64,000 nt of DNA from [Enterobacter] lignolyticus SCF1 (GCF_000164865.1 NC_014618.1:1488001-1552000); one strand, 5' to 3'. Positions 51,012 through 60,195 are shown, counted from the first letter of the stretch. Translations and numbers: made by a program. The notes: generated from the sequence alone by a model not told the origin.

Positions 51012-51869
51012 ATGATCCATCCTGATGAAAACATGCTCTACGCGCCGGTTGACTGGCAGGACTGCTCCGACGGTTTCGAAGATATTCGCTATCACAAGTC
51101 GGCTGACGGCATTGCGAAAATCACCATCAACCGTCCGCAGGTGCGTAATGCCTTTCGTCCGCTGACGGTGAAAGAGATGATTCAGGCGCTGGCCGACGCC
51201 CGCTATGACGATAACATCGGCGTTATCGTGCTGACCGGGGAAGGCGAGAAGGCGTTTTGCTCCGGCGGCGACCAGAAGGTTCGCGGCGACTACGGCGGTT
51301 ATCAGGATGACACCGGCGTGCATCACCTCAACGTGCTCGATTTCCAGCGCCAGATCCGCACCTGCCCGAAGCCGGTGGTCGCGATGGTCGCGGGTTACTC
51401 CATCGGCGGCGGCCATGTGCTGCACATGATGTGCGACCTGACCATTGCCGCGGAAAACGCCATCTTCGGCCAGACCGGTCCGAAGGTCGGCTCCTTTGAC
51501 GGCGGCTGGGGCGCGTCCTACATGGCGCGTATCGTCGGGCAGAAAAAAGCGCGCGAAATCTGGTTCCTGTGCCGTCAGTACAACGCCCAGGAAGCGCTGG
51601 ATATGGGCCTGGTGAATACCGTCGTGCCGCTGGCGGAGCTGGAAAGAGAAACCGTCCGCTGGTGTCGCGAAATGCTGCAGAACAGCCCAATGGCGCTGCG
51701 CTGCCTGAAGGCGGCGCTGAACGCCGACTGCGACGGTCAGGCGGGGCTGCAGGAGCTGGCGGGTAACGCTACCATGCTGTTCTATATGACCGAAGAAGGA
51801 CAGGAAGGCCGCAACGCGTTCAACCAGAAGCGTCAGCCTGATTTCAGCAAATTCAAACGGAACCCGTAA
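51012..51869 (+). CDS. menB: MenB, 1,4-dihydroxy-2-naphthoyl-CoA synthase
   Basis: MenB is a crotonase-fold enzyme closing the naphthoquinone ring from succinylbenzoyl-CoA. CoA-binding and oxyanion features are in FCSGGDQKVRGDYGG and VAGYSIGGGHVLHMMCDLTI; FGQTGPKVGSFDGGWG lines the active site. Its 285 residues equal E. coli. The stop shares one base with the menC start (TAATG). Confidence 0.97.
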   Translation: MIHPDENMLYAPVDWQDCSDGFEDIRYHKSADGIAKITINRPQVRNAFRPLTVKEMIQALADARYDDNIGVIVLTGEGEKAFCSGGDQKVRGDYGGYQDDTGVHHLNVLDFQRQIRTCPKPVVAMVAGYSIGGGHVLHMMCDLTIAAENAIFGQTGPKVGSFDGGWGASYMARIVGQKKAREIWFLCRQYNAQEALDMGLVNTVVPLAELERETVRWCREMLQNSPMALRCLKAALNADCDGQAGLQELAGNATMLFYMTEEGQEGRNAFNQKRQPDFSKFKRNP

Positions 51870-52846
51870 TGACAGCGCCTGAGCGTCGTGCCCGGGTCTA
51901 CCGCTGGCAGATCCCGATGGATGCGGGCGTGGTGCTGCGCGAGCGGCGCCTGAAAACCCGCGATGGTTTACTGCTCTGGCTGCGTCAGGGCGAACGCGAG
52001 GGCTGGGGCGAGATCTCTCCCTTGCCCGGATTCAGCGTCGAAAGCCTGGAGCAGGCGCAGGCTGAGGCGGTGGGCTGGGCGCAGGGCTGGCAGAACGGCG
52101 ATGACGCCGCGCTGCCGACCCTGCCGTCCGCCGCGTTTGGCGTCAGCTGCGCGCTGGCCGAGCTTCACGACGAATTGCCCGATGCGGCCGATTACCGCGC
52201 CGCGCCGCTGTGTACCGGCGACCCGGATGAGCTGTTCGCTGTCCTCCAGCAGATGCCGGGGGAGAAAGTGGCGAAGGTGAAGGTCGGGCTATGGGAGGCG
52301 GTGCGCGACGGCATGGTGGTCAACCTGCTGCTGGAAGCCATCCCCGATCTACAGCTGCGCCTTGACGCCAACCGCGCGTGGACGCCGCTGAAGGCGCAGC
52401 AGTTCGCCAAATACGTCAACCCGGCGTACCGCTCGCGCATTGCGTTTCTGGAAGAACCCTGCCGCACGCGGGATGATTCCCGCACCTTTGCCCGTGAAAC
52501 CGGCATCGCGATCGCCTGGGATGAAAGCCTGCGCGAGGCGGATTTCACCTTTGCCGCCGAGCCGGGCGTCAGCGCGGTGGTGATTAAACCGATGCTGACC
52601 GGCAGCCTGCAAAAGGTGCGCGAACAGGTCGCCGCCGCGCATGCGCTGGGGCTGACGGCGGTGATCAGCTCTTCGATAGAGTCAAGCCTCGGGCTGACCC
52701 AGCTGGCGCGGATTGCCGCATGGCTGACGCCGCAGACCATTCCGGGGCTCGATACGCTGAACCTGATGCAGGCGCAGCTGGTTCGCCGCTGGCCGCACAG
52801 CGAATTACCCTGTATCGCGCTGGACGGTCTGGAACCGCTGCTATGA
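51869..52846 (+). CDS. menC: MenC, o-succinylbenzoate synthase
   Basis: MenC is an enolase-superfamily enzyme that dehydrates SHCHC to o-succinylbenzoate. The first catalytic lysine lies in KVAKVKVGLWEAV and the second in AVVIKPMLTGS. Metal ligands are in LRLDANRAWT, IAFLEEPCR and IAWDESL. It has 325 residues, slightly longer than the 320 of E. coli because of the N-terminal and loop residues. It overlaps menE by ATGA. Confidence 0.96.
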   Translation: MTAPERRARVYRWQIPMDAGVVLRERRLKTRDGLLLWLRQGEREGWGEISPLPGFSVESLEQAQAEAVGWAQGWQNGDDAALPTLPSAAFGVSCALAELHDELPDAADYRAAPLCTGDPDELFAVLQQMPGEKVAKVKVGLWEAVRDGMVVNLLLEAIPDLQLRLDANRAWTPLKAQQFAKYVNPAYRSRIAFLEEPCRTRDDSRTFARETGIAIAWDESLREADFTFAAEPGVSAVVIKPMLTGSLQKVREQVAAAHALGLTAVISSSIESSLGLTQLARIAAWLTPQTIPGLDTLNLMQAQLVRRWPHSELPCIALDGLEPLL

Positions 52847-54210
52847 CCTTCGACGACTGGCCGTGGCGCCGCTGGCGCGATGAGCGCCCGCAGGCCCAGG
52901 CGCTGCGGCTGGGCGACCAGACCCTGAACTGGCGGCAGCTTTGTCAGCAGGTAGACCGTCTGGCCGCCGGTTTTGCGCGCCAGCGGCTGCAGACCGGCGA
53001 CGGGGTGCTGCTGCGGGCGTACAACCATCCGCAGACCCTGCTGGCGTGGCTGGCGCTTCTGCAATGCGGGGCGCGGGTCGTGCCGGTGAATCCCCAGCTG
53101 CCGCGCGAGCTGGTGTCCACGCTGCTGCCGTCATTGTCGCTGCGCTTTGCGCTGCTGCTGACCGACGAGCCGGGTTTTGCGGGGCTTGCTGCGCTGGGGC
53201 TTCGCGAGGCGGAGGGTGCGTTTGCCGCGCCGTGGCGGGCGGACAGACTCGCCACCATGACCTTCACCTCCGGCTCCAGCGGTCTGCCGAAAGCGGCGGT
53301 GCACACGCCAGGCGCGCATCTGGCCAGCGCCGAAGGCGTGCTGGCGCTGATACCGTATGGCGATGAGGATGACTGGCTGCTGTCGCTGCCGCTGTTTCAC
53401 GTGTCCGGCCAGGGGATCCTCTGGCGCTGGCTGTTGGCGGGCGCGCGGATGACCGTGCGCGAGCGTCAGCCGCTGGCGCAGGCGCTGCAGGGCTGCACGC
53501 ACGCCTCGCTGGTGCCGACCCAGCTCTGGCGTTTGCTCAACGACAGCGCGCCGCTGTCGCTGAAAAGCGTCCTGCTGGGCGGCGCGGCGATTGCGGTTGA
53601 GCTGGCGGAGCAGTCGCGTGCGCGCGGGATCCGCACCTTCTGCGGCTATGGGCTCACCGAGTTCGCCTCCACCGTGTGCGCCAAAGAGACCGACGGCCAG
53701 GCTGACGTCGGGTATCCGCTGCCGGGGCGCGAAGTGCGCATCGTGGACGGTGAGATCTGGCTGCGCGCCACAAGCCAGGCTGCAGGTTACTGGCGTGACG
53801 GCGCGCTGACGCCGCTGGTTAATGCGCAGGGCTGGTTTGCAACCCGCGATCGTGGCGAACTTCATGATGGCCGACTGACGGTGATTGGCCGGATGGATAA
53901 CCTCTTTTTTTGCGGTGGGGAAGGTATCCAACCGGAAGAGGTTGAGCGGGTGATTGCTCGCCATCCGCTGGTTGAACAGGTGTTCATTGTGCCGCTGGCT
54001 GACCGTGAATACGGCCAGCGGCCGGTGGCGGTGATTGATGGACGCGAAGGGCTGGTCGTGGCGTCGCTGCCCGGCTGGGCGAGCGATAAGCTGGCGCGTT
54101 TTCAGCAGCCGGTGCGCTGGCTGATGCTGCCCGCCAGCGTGAAAACCGGCGGGATAAAGATCTCCCGCCGGGCGCTGACGCAATGGGTTAATGAAACGCT
54201 GAAAGGTTAA
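52843..54210 (+). CDS. menE: MenE, o-succinylbenzoate-CoA ligase
   Basis: MenE is an adenylate-forming enzyme that activates o-succinylbenzoate with ATP and CoA for MenB. The P-loop-like motif is MTFTSGSSGLPKAAVHT (about residues 138-154), the A5 motif GYGLTEFAS, and the hinge IGRMDNLFFCGGEGIQPEEV. The ATG at 52843 gives 455 residues (451 in E. coli); a start at 52720 inside menC is rejected. The stop TAA overlaps the tctA stop from the other strand in the same TTAA. Confidence 0.95.
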   Translation: MTFDDWPWRRWRDERPQAQALRLGDQTLNWRQLCQQVDRLAAGFARQRLQTGDGVLLRAYNHPQTLLAWLALLQCGARVVPVNPQLPRELVSTLLPSLSLRFALLLTDEPGFAGLAALGLREAEGAFAAPWRADRLATMTFTSGSSGLPKAAVHTPGAHLASAEGVLALIPYGDEDDWLLSLPLFHVSGQGILWRWLLAGARMTVRERQPLAQALQGCTHASLVPTQLWRLLNDSAPLSLKSVLLGGAAIAVELAEQSRARGIRTFCGYGLTEFASTVCAKETDGQADVGYPLPGREVRIVDGEIWLRATSQAAGYWRDGALTPLVNAQGWFATRDRGELHDGRLTVIGRMDNLFFCGGEGIQPEEVERVIARHPLVEQVFIVPLADREYGQRPVAVIDGREGLVVASLPGWASDKLARFQQPVRWLMLPASVKTGGIKISRRALTQWVNETLKG

Positions 54211-55721
54211 CCTGCTTCTACGGTCGCTTTACGCTGGCGCTTGCGCAGGAGGCGCAGCACCGGCGGCACCACGATGACCACGACCGCCATCACCAGCAGC
54301 GTTTTCGCCACGCCGCTTCCCCACAAAATATTCATGCTGCCGTTGCTGATCGACAGGGCGCGGCGCAGGTTCTGCTCAAGCATCTCGCCCAGCACGAAGC
54401 CGAGGATCAGCGGCGACATTGGAAAGTGCATCTTACGCAATATGTAGCCCAGCACGCCCAGCGCCACCATCAGTACCAGGTCAAAGGTGGTGCTGTGCAC
54501 CGCATAGACCCCCACGGCGGAGACCGCGGCAATCGCCGGCACGAGGAACCACAGCGGGATGGTCAGCATGCGGGTGAACAGGCCGATCAGCGGGATGTTC
54601 ATGATAAGCAGCATCACGTTGGCGATAAGCAGCGCCGCAATCAGCCCCCAGACGATGTCCGGCTGCTCGGTAAACATCGCCGGACCCGGGGTGATGTTGT
54701 ACAGCGTCAGCGCGCCCATCATCACCGCGGTGGTGCCGGAGCCTGGCACCCCCAGGGTCAGCATCGGGATGAACGAGCCGCAGGCTGACGCGTTGTTCGC
54801 CGCCTCCGGCGCCGCCACGCCGCGAATGTCGCCTTTACCGAAGCTGTCGCTGTTGCCGCTGATCTTCTTTTCGGTCATGTAGGTGATGGCGCTGGCGATG
54901 GTCGCTCCCGCTCCCGGCAGAACGCCGACGAAAAAGCCGATGACCGAGGAGCGCAGCGTAGCGCCCGCGCACTGTACCGCTTCTTTGCCGTTAAACAGCA
55001 TACGTCCGGTTTTACGCACCAGCGTTTGCCCGCTGCTGGTGCTTTCCAGCATCAGCAGGATTTCGGAGACCGAGAACAGGCCAATCACCACCACGATAAA
55101 CTGCACGCCGTCGGACAAATGGACGCTGTCGAAGGTAAAGCGGTATACCCCGGTGTTGGCATCAACGCCTACCGTCGCCAGGCCCAGTCCGATCAACGCC
55201 GCCAGAAACGACTTCAGCGGATTTTGCGCCATCATGCTGCCGAGGCAGGCAATGGCAAACACCATCAGGGCGAAATATTCGGCCGGACCAAAGGCCAGCG
55301 ACCATTCCGCCAGCATCGGCGCGAAGAGAATAATGCCGAAAATGGCAATCAGCGAACCGAAGAAGGAGCTAACGGCGGAGATTGACAGCGCCACGCCGCC
55401 GCGCCCTTGTTGCGCCATCGGATAGCCGTCAAGGGCGGTCATGATCGCCGCCGCATCGCCGGGAACGTTCAGTAGGATGGATGAAATGCGTCCGCCGTAT
55501 TCACAGCCGATATACACCGTCGCCAGCAGGATCAGCGCGGATTCTGCAGGCAGGTGCAGGGCGAAGGCCAGCGGCAGCAGAATCGCCACGCCGTTGATCG
55601 GGCCAAGGCCCGGCAGCAGCCCGACGATGGTGCCGACGAAGCAGCCAATCAGGGCAATCACCAGGTTTTCCGGGGTCATCGCCACGGCAAACCCCTGTGA
55701 GAGATAAATCCAGGTATCCAT
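54207..55721 (-). CDS. tctA: TctA, large membrane subunit of the tricarboxylate transporter
   Basis: TctA is the channel subunit of the three-part tricarboxylate transporter (TTT family), importing citrate-type acids with TctC and TctB. The 504 residues form about 12 membrane helices. Family motifs are GLLPGLGPINGVAILLPL (near residue 38), the internal repeat FVGVLPGAGATIASAITYM (near 260), and GVPGSGTTAVMMGAL. It is the last gene of tctCBA. E. coli K-12 has no tct genes here, so the cluster sits at a lineage-specific junction. Confidence 0.95.
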   Translation of the reverse strand: MDTWIYLSQGFAVAMTPENLVIALIGCFVGTIVGLLPGLGPINGVAILLPLAFALHLPAESALILLATVYIGCEYGGRISSILLNVPGDAAAIMTALDGYPMAQQGRGGVALSISAVSSFFGSLIAIFGIILFAPMLAEWSLAFGPAEYFALMVFAIACLGSMMAQNPLKSFLAALIGLGLATVGVDANTGVYRFTFDSVHLSDGVQFIVVVIGLFSVSEILLMLESTSSGQTLVRKTGRMLFNGKEAVQCAGATLRSSVIGFFVGVLPGAGATIASAITYMTEKKISGNSDSFGKGDIRGVAAPEAANNASACGSFIPMLTLGVPGSGTTAVMMGALTLYNITPGPAMFTEQPDIVWGLIAALLIANVMLLIMNIPLIGLFTRMLTIPLWFLVPAIAAVSAVGVYAVHSTTFDLVLMVALGVLGYILRKMHFPMSPLILGFVLGEMLEQNLRRALSISNGSMNILWGSGVAKTLLVMAVVVIVVPPVLRLLRKRQRKATVEAG

Positions 55722-55732
55722 GTGAATCTCCG

Positions 55733-56164
55733 TTAGTTCAGCCAGGCACCCAGCGGCAGGGTGACGTCAAGCAGACGGTCGAAGGCGTACCACAGCAAAA
55801 TACCCATCGCCGCGCCGGACATACCGGCGGCAGGGATCGTGGCGCCAAACAGGGTGCCGATGATGGCGGTGAGGACTGCGGTCGCCAGCGGGAAACCGAG
55901 CCATTCGAACCCCCAGGCGTACATCAACAGCACGATAACCATCACCAGTAAGCGCTGCAGCACGCGGCGGTGCGGCCACTGCACCGCATCGGGTTTACGC
56001 AGCAGCAGCGCGACGGAGCAAAACAGCATCAGGCCCAGGATCCCCACCGGAAACGGGCGGGGGCCGACGGGTTCGTAGCTGTATTCGCTGTGAATTTGCC
56101 AGGCGACCATCAGGCCGCCAACGCACAGCAACAGCCAGATCCCGGCAAAAATACGATCGCTCAT
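55733..56164 (-). CDS. tctB: TctB, small membrane subunit of the tricarboxylate transporter
   Basis: TctB is the four-helix small membrane partner of TctA. The ATG at 56164 follows GGAGG and gives MSDRIFAGIWLLLCVGG with 143 residues; Salmonella TctB is about 144. A start six codons further upstream (56182) would lie before the ribosome site. It is 14 bases downstream of tctC and 11 bases upstream of tctA. Confidence 0.93.
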   Translation of the reverse strand: MSDRIFAGIWLLLCVGGLMVAWQIHSEYSYEPVGPRPFPVGILGLMLFCSVALLLRKPDAVQWPHRRVLQRLLVMVIVLLMYAWGFEWLGFPLATAVLTAIIGTLFGATIPAAGMSGAAMGILLWYAFDRLLDVTLPLGAWLN

Positions 56165-56178
56165 GTTGGCCTCCGGGA

Positions 56179-57156
56179 TCACTTCGCCAGGCCGAAGCTT
56201 TTGGCCTGCTCGCGGTAGTCGGTCACCTGCTTCTTGACGTATTCATCAAGGGCTTTACCGTTCATGTTGAATTCAAACAGGCCGCGCAGCTCGCGCTGTT
56301 TCTTGAATTCGTCGGTCTGCTGGAGCTTCTGGAAGGTCTCCACCCACCAGTTGTACTCGTCGTCGCTGACCTTCGGACCGAGGTAGAACCCGCGGATAAT
56401 CGGCCATACGAGGTCGTAGCCCTGCTCTTTGGCGGTTGGCACGTTGGCTAACTGGCCCGGCAGGCGGTTTTCAGCAAATACCGCCAGGACGCGGATTTTG
56501 TCTCCCTGCAGGTAGGGCACCATCTCGCTGAGATCGCCCGATACCGCCTGCACATGATTGCCCATCAGCGCCGTGACCGGCTCGCCGCCGCCCTCAAAGG
56601 CGACATAGCGCATCTTGTGCGGATCGACTTTTGCCTGCTGCGCCAGTTTGGCCGCTTTCATCCAGTCCTGGCTGCCGATGGAGGCGCCTGCGCCAATCAC
56701 CACGCTGTTAGGATCTTTTTCCATGGCGGTAAGCAGGTCTTTCAGCGATTTCCACGGCGAGTCCGCGCGGACCGCGATCATGCCGTAGTCGGTGCCGACG
56801 CTTGCCAGCCAGCGCACATCATCGACGCCATAACGGCCGAACTTGCCCTGCGACAGGTTCAGCAGAGAGCCGCCGGAGAAGGCGACAACGGTACCCGCTT
56901 CCGCCGGACGCTGGGCGACGATGGCGTTATAGGCCACCGCGCCTACGCCGCCGGGCATATAGGTCACGCGCATGGGTTTCTCAATGGCGCCGGTTTCCTG
57001 CAGGCTGACCTGAATCAGCTTACAGGTGAGGTCAAAGCCGCCGCCGGGCTTCGCGGGGGCGATACATTCGGTACGGCCAGGCGCCTCGACGGCGAAGGCG
57101 GCGGTGCTCATCAGTAGTGCGGTAGCGATGACGGTTTGCAGGAGCGTTTTTTTCAT
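56179..57156 (-). CDS. tctC: TctC, periplasmic tricarboxylate-binding protein
   Basis: TctC binds citrate and related tricarboxylates in the periplasm for TctAB. The 325-residue precursor has a signal peptide of about 22 residues ending STAAFA before VEAPGRTECIAPAKPGGGFD. The body is the Bug/TctC fold, with YMPGGVGAVAYN near residue 65. It is the first gene of tctCBA, divergent from tctD across 152 bases. The ligand is inferred from the Salmonella system. Confidence 0.95.
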   Translation of the reverse strand: MKKTLLQTVIATALLMSTAAFAVEAPGRTECIAPAKPGGGFDLTCKLIQVSLQETGAIEKPMRVTYMPGGVGAVAYNAIVAQRPAEAGTVVAFSGGSLLNLSQGKFGRYGVDDVRWLASVGTDYGMIAVRADSPWKSLKDLLTAMEKDPNSVVIGAGASIGSQDWMKAAKLAQQAKVDPHKMRYVAFEGGGEPVTALMGNHVQAVSGDLSEMVPYLQGDKIRVLAVFAENRLPGQLANVPTAKEQGYDLVWPIIRGFYLGPKVSDDEYNWWVETFQKLQQTDEFKKQRELRGLFEFNMNGKALDEYVKKQVTDYREQAKSFGLAK

Positions 57157-57246
57157 TATCAGTCCTCACGCCGGGATGACGTTGTTGATCGGATTCAGAG
57201 GTTTTTTGTGATTATGTGAAGCGCTATGTAGCGGTTCAGTTGCGTG

Positions 57247-57260
57247 ATTGTTAAAACAAT
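57247..57260. promoter_or_regulatory. Palindrome in the tctC-tctD gap
   Basis: ATTGTTAAAACAAT has perfect 6-base arms around AA. It sits mid-way between the divergent starts, next to the direct repeats at 57263-57280. Which protein binds it is unknown. Confidence 0.5.
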
Positions 57261-57262
57261 AA

Positions 57263-57280
57263 CCTTTCAATTCCCTTTCA
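57263..57280. promoter_or_regulatory. Candidate TctD tandem box
   Basis: CCTTTCA occurs twice (57263-57269 and 57274-57280) with an 11-base period, the spacing favoured by OmpR/PhoB-type dimers bound head to tail. It precedes tctD and faces tctC, so it fits autoregulation and activation by TctD. Inferred only. Confidence 0.5.
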
Positions 57281-57308
57281 CTACGGCAGAAACTTTACAG
57301 GATGTGAT

Positions 57309-57983
57309 ATGCGTCTCTTATTAGCGGAAGATAACCGTGAGCTGGCTCACTGGCTGGAAAAAGCCCTTGTGCAGGGCGGTTTTGCCGTAGACGCCGTTAG
57401 CGACGGGCGCGCGGCTGACCACCTGCTGCAAAGCGAAAAATATGCGCTGGCGGTGCTGGATATCGGCATGCCGGGGCTGGACGGCCTGGAGGTGGTTCAG
57501 CGCCTGCGCAGGCGCGGGCAAACGCTGCCCGTCCTGCTGCTTACCGCCCGTAGCGCCGTGGCCGACCGGGTGGTCGGGCTGAATGCGGGCGCCGACGACT
57601 ATTTGCCCAAACCGTTCGAGCTGGAAGAGCTCGACGCCAGGCTGCGCGCGCTGCTGCGCCGCGCTGAAGGGCAGGTGCAGGAAATGCAGCAGCTGGGCGA
57701 ATTAGCGTTTCACGATGAAGGCTATTTTTTACTGCAGGGAAAAAACCTGGCGCTTACGCCGCGCGAACACGCGCTCCTGACGGTGCTGATGTACCGGCGT
57801 TTACGGCCGGTATCCCGCCAGCAGCTGTTTGAACAGGTTTTCAGCCTCAGCGACGACGTGAGCCCGGAGAGTATCGAGCTTTATATCCACCGTTTACGCA
57901 AAAAGCTGCAGGACAGCAACGTACGCATTACCACGCTGCGCGGGTTAGGCTACGTGCTGGAGCGCCGCGATGAAATGGCGTAA
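57309..57983 (+). CDS. tctD: TctD, OmpR-family response regulator
   Basis: TctD is the response regulator of the tricarboxylate transport system. The receiver domain (residues 1-115) has phospho-acceptor D51 in VLDIGMPGLDGLEV and the conserved lysine in YLPKPFELEELDARL. The winged-helix DNA-binding domain (about 125-220) includes ESIELYIHRLRKKLQ. Its 224 residues match Salmonella TctD. It overlaps tctE by 14 bases. Confidence 0.94.
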   Translation: MRLLLAEDNRELAHWLEKALVQGGFAVDAVSDGRAADHLLQSEKYALAVLDIGMPGLDGLEVVQRLRRRGQTLPVLLLTARSAVADRVVGLNAGADDYLPKPFELEELDARLRALLRRAEGQVQEMQQLGELAFHDEGYFLLQGKNLALTPREHALLTVLMYRRLRPVSRQQLFEQVFSLSDDVSPESIELYIHRLRKKLQDSNVRITTLRGLGYVLERRDEMA

Positions 57984-59376
57984 ACCGCAGTCGCTGTTCG
58001 CCCAGCTGCTGCTCTATCTCGGGCTGCCGCTGATGCTGCTGTGGGGGCTGTCGTCCTTCAGCGGCTACGTCAGCGCGCTGCAGGCGGCGACGCAGGCCTA
58101 CGATCGCACGCTGCTCTCTTCGGCGAGAACGATTTCCGAACGCTTTGAGGTGCGTGAGGGCAGGCTGCAGGTCAATGTGCCGTGGGTGGTGCTCGACAGC
58201 TTTGAGCTCAACATGAACGATCGCCTGTACTACAAGGTGATCGACCCGACGGGCGCGGTGATCTCCGGTTATGACGATTTGCCCGCGATGCCGCCCGCCA
58301 CCTCGCCAACCAGACTCTATCCGGCGCTGGCATGGTTTTACCACACCCAGTTTCGCGGGGAGGCCATTCGCGTCGCGCGCCTGCTGCAGCCCATTAACGA
58401 GGGCGGTATTAGCGGCATGGCAGAAATTTACGTTGCGGAAACCCTGCAGTCGCGGCGCTATCTGGCGCGCCAGCTGCTGCTGTCTTCGCTGTTTACCCAG
58501 GGTTTTCTGGTGCTGTTTACCCTGGTGCTGGCGGCGTGGCTGCTGCGGCGGGTGCTGCGGCCCATGCGCCAGCTTTCCGGGATCATGGTACGCCGCGAGC
58601 CGGGCGTACTGACGCCGATCCCCGAACTGCTGCCGTGGTCGGAAACGCGGCTGCTGATCGTGGCCTTTAACCGCTACATTGACCGCCTGAGACTGCTGAT
58701 TTCGCGCCAGGAGCGCTTTAGCGCCGACGCCTCGCACCAGCTTAAAACGCCGCTGGCGATCCTTAAAACGCAGGCGTCGGTGGCGCTGACGAGCCCTCAG
58801 CCGCAGGCCTGGCGAGAGAGCCTGGAGGCGATGAGCCACACCCTTGATAACACTATCCAACTGACGGAACGTCTGCTGCAGCTCTCCGCCGTGAAGCGCC
58901 AGGAACAAGGGGAGCGCCAGTTTTCGCCGGTCGATCTTCTCGATATCGTCCAGCAGAGCTGCTTCTCCCGCCTGACGCAGGCCAGAAGCAAACACATTGA
59001 TCTGGGTTATGAAGGAGAGCAGGCGAGCGTACCGGTGGCGGGGGATGCCCTGTTGCTGAGCGAGCTGTGCGCGAATCTGCTCGACAACGCGCTGAAGTAT
59101 ACGCCGCGCCGTGGCACGGTGACGGTCAGCCTGCGGCGGGAGAGGGATGCCGTGCTGCTGGAGGTTGAGGACAGCGGGCCAGGCATTGATGACGCGCTGA
59201 TAAATCAGGCGCTACAGCCTTTTCAGCGGCTCGACAATGCGGGCGATGTCGCGGGCGCGGGCATTGGCCTTGCGCTGGTTAATGACATTGCGCGTCTGCA
59301 CCGTACCCATCCGCAGCTGATGCGTAGCCAGAGTCTGGGCGGCTTACGGGTCAGCGTCCGGTTTCTGGTTGTGTAA
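57970..59376 (+). CDS. tctE: TctE, membrane sensor histidine kinase
   Basis: TctE is the sensor partner of TctD. Two membrane segments (about residues 11-35 and 169-192) flank a periplasmic sensor domain. The dimerisation box has phospho-accepting H256 in FSADASHQLKTPLAIL. The N box is ELCANLLDNALKYTP, with G boxes DSGPGIDD and GAGIGLALV. It has 468 residues. It starts inside tctD and should sense external tricarboxylates, as in Salmonella. Confidence 0.94.
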   Translation: MKWRKPQSLFAQLLLYLGLPLMLLWGLSSFSGYVSALQAATQAYDRTLLSSARTISERFEVREGRLQVNVPWVVLDSFELNMNDRLYYKVIDPTGAVISGYDDLPAMPPATSPTRLYPALAWFYHTQFRGEAIRVARLLQPINEGGISGMAEIYVAETLQSRRYLARQLLLSSLFTQGFLVLFTLVLAAWLLRRVLRPMRQLSGIMVRREPGVLTPIPELLPWSETRLLIVAFNRYIDRLRLLISRQERFSADASHQLKTPLAILKTQASVALTSPQPQAWRESLEAMSHTLDNTIQLTERLLQLSAVKRQEQGERQFSPVDLLDIVQQSCFSRLTQARSKHIDLGYEGEQASVPVAGDALLLSELCANLLDNALKYTPRRGTVTVSLRRERDAVLLEVEDSGPGIDDALINQALQPFQRLDNAGDVAGAGIGLALVNDIARLHRTHPQLMRSQSLGGLRVSVRFLVV

Positions 59377-59534
59377 AATTTGGGTATCTATTTATATAAG
59401 CAATATATAACCCATAAATTACAACAATTACCAACATCCATGACTGTAAATATTCAATGAATCATGGCGTTGCCGCGTAGTAACTGGTTACAATCCTGTA
59501 TCTGAATGTCGCAATTGAGCATTGATTCCACGAG

Positions 59535-59559
59535 AAACGGCAGTACAATTTTGCCGTTT
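59535..59559 (+). other. Hairpin upstream of yfaZ
   Basis: AAACGGCA (59535-59542) pairs with TGCCGTTT (59552-59559) around a 9-base loop, followed by TGGGTCTTTT. It may be the tctDE terminator or lie in the yfaZ leader. The surrounding 59377-59534 is AT-rich and holds no gene. Confidence 0.5.
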
Positions 59560-59599
59560 TGGGTCTTTTATTAATTTGTGTTTGCTGGAACGTTAAAAA

Positions 59600-60142
59600 A
59601 TGAAAAAAAGCGTATTGTTAGGTTTGTCCGGGCTGATGTTGGTATCCGCAGCGGCAAACGCGATTAGCGTCAGCGGCCAGGCAGGTGAGCATTACACCAA
59701 CCTGGGCGTCGGTTTTGGAACGGAGAGCACGGGCCTTGCGCTCAGCGGTAACTGGACGCACAGCGATAACGACGGCGACGTCGCCGGTCTGGGTCTTGGC
59801 CTTAACATCCCGCTGGGACCGTTTATCGCCACCGTTGGCGGTAAAGGCGTTTACACCGATCCGAAAAACGGCGACAGCGGCTATGCGGCCGCGGTGGGCG
59901 GCGGTCTGCAGTGGAAAATCGGCGACAGCTTCCGCCTGTTCGGCGAGTACTACTACTCTCCGGATTCACTCTCCAGCGGTATCGAAAGCTATGAAGAAGC
60001 CAATGCCGGTGGTCGCTGGACCATCATGCGCCCGATCAGCATTGAGGCCGGTTATCGTTACCTGAACCTGGCGGGTAAAGACGGCAATCGTGATAACACC
60101 ATTGCCGACGGCCCTTATGTCGGCGTTTCCGCCAGCTTCTGA
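59600..60142 (+). CDS. yfaZ: YfaZ, predicted outer-membrane porin-like protein
   Basis: A 180-residue outer-membrane beta-barrel family protein of unknown transport role. The signal peptide of about 21 residues ends AAANA before ISVSGQAGEHYTNLGVG. Alternating strands follow, e.g. LALSGNWTHSDNDGDVAGLG, and the chain ends in YVGVSASF with the terminal phenylalanine typical of BAM substrates. Length equals E. coli YfaZ. A bidirectional terminator follows. Confidence 0.93.
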   Translation: MKKSVLLGLSGLMLVSAAANAISVSGQAGEHYTNLGVGFGTESTGLALSGNWTHSDNDGDVAGLGLGLNIPLGPFIATVGGKGVYTDPKNGDSGYAAAVGGGLQWKIGDSFRLFGEYYYSPDSLSSGIESYEEANAGGRWTIMRPISIEAGYRYLNLAGKDGNRDNTIADGPYVGVSASF

Positions 60143-60195
60143 GCCTGCGCGCCTGCTGATGGCCTGGTCGGCGTCGCTGACAGCTGACACAGGCG

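Noticed and set aside
54426..55425. Overlapping open frames antisense to tctA
   Set aside because: tctA has clear transporter motifs; the opposite frames are composition artefacts.
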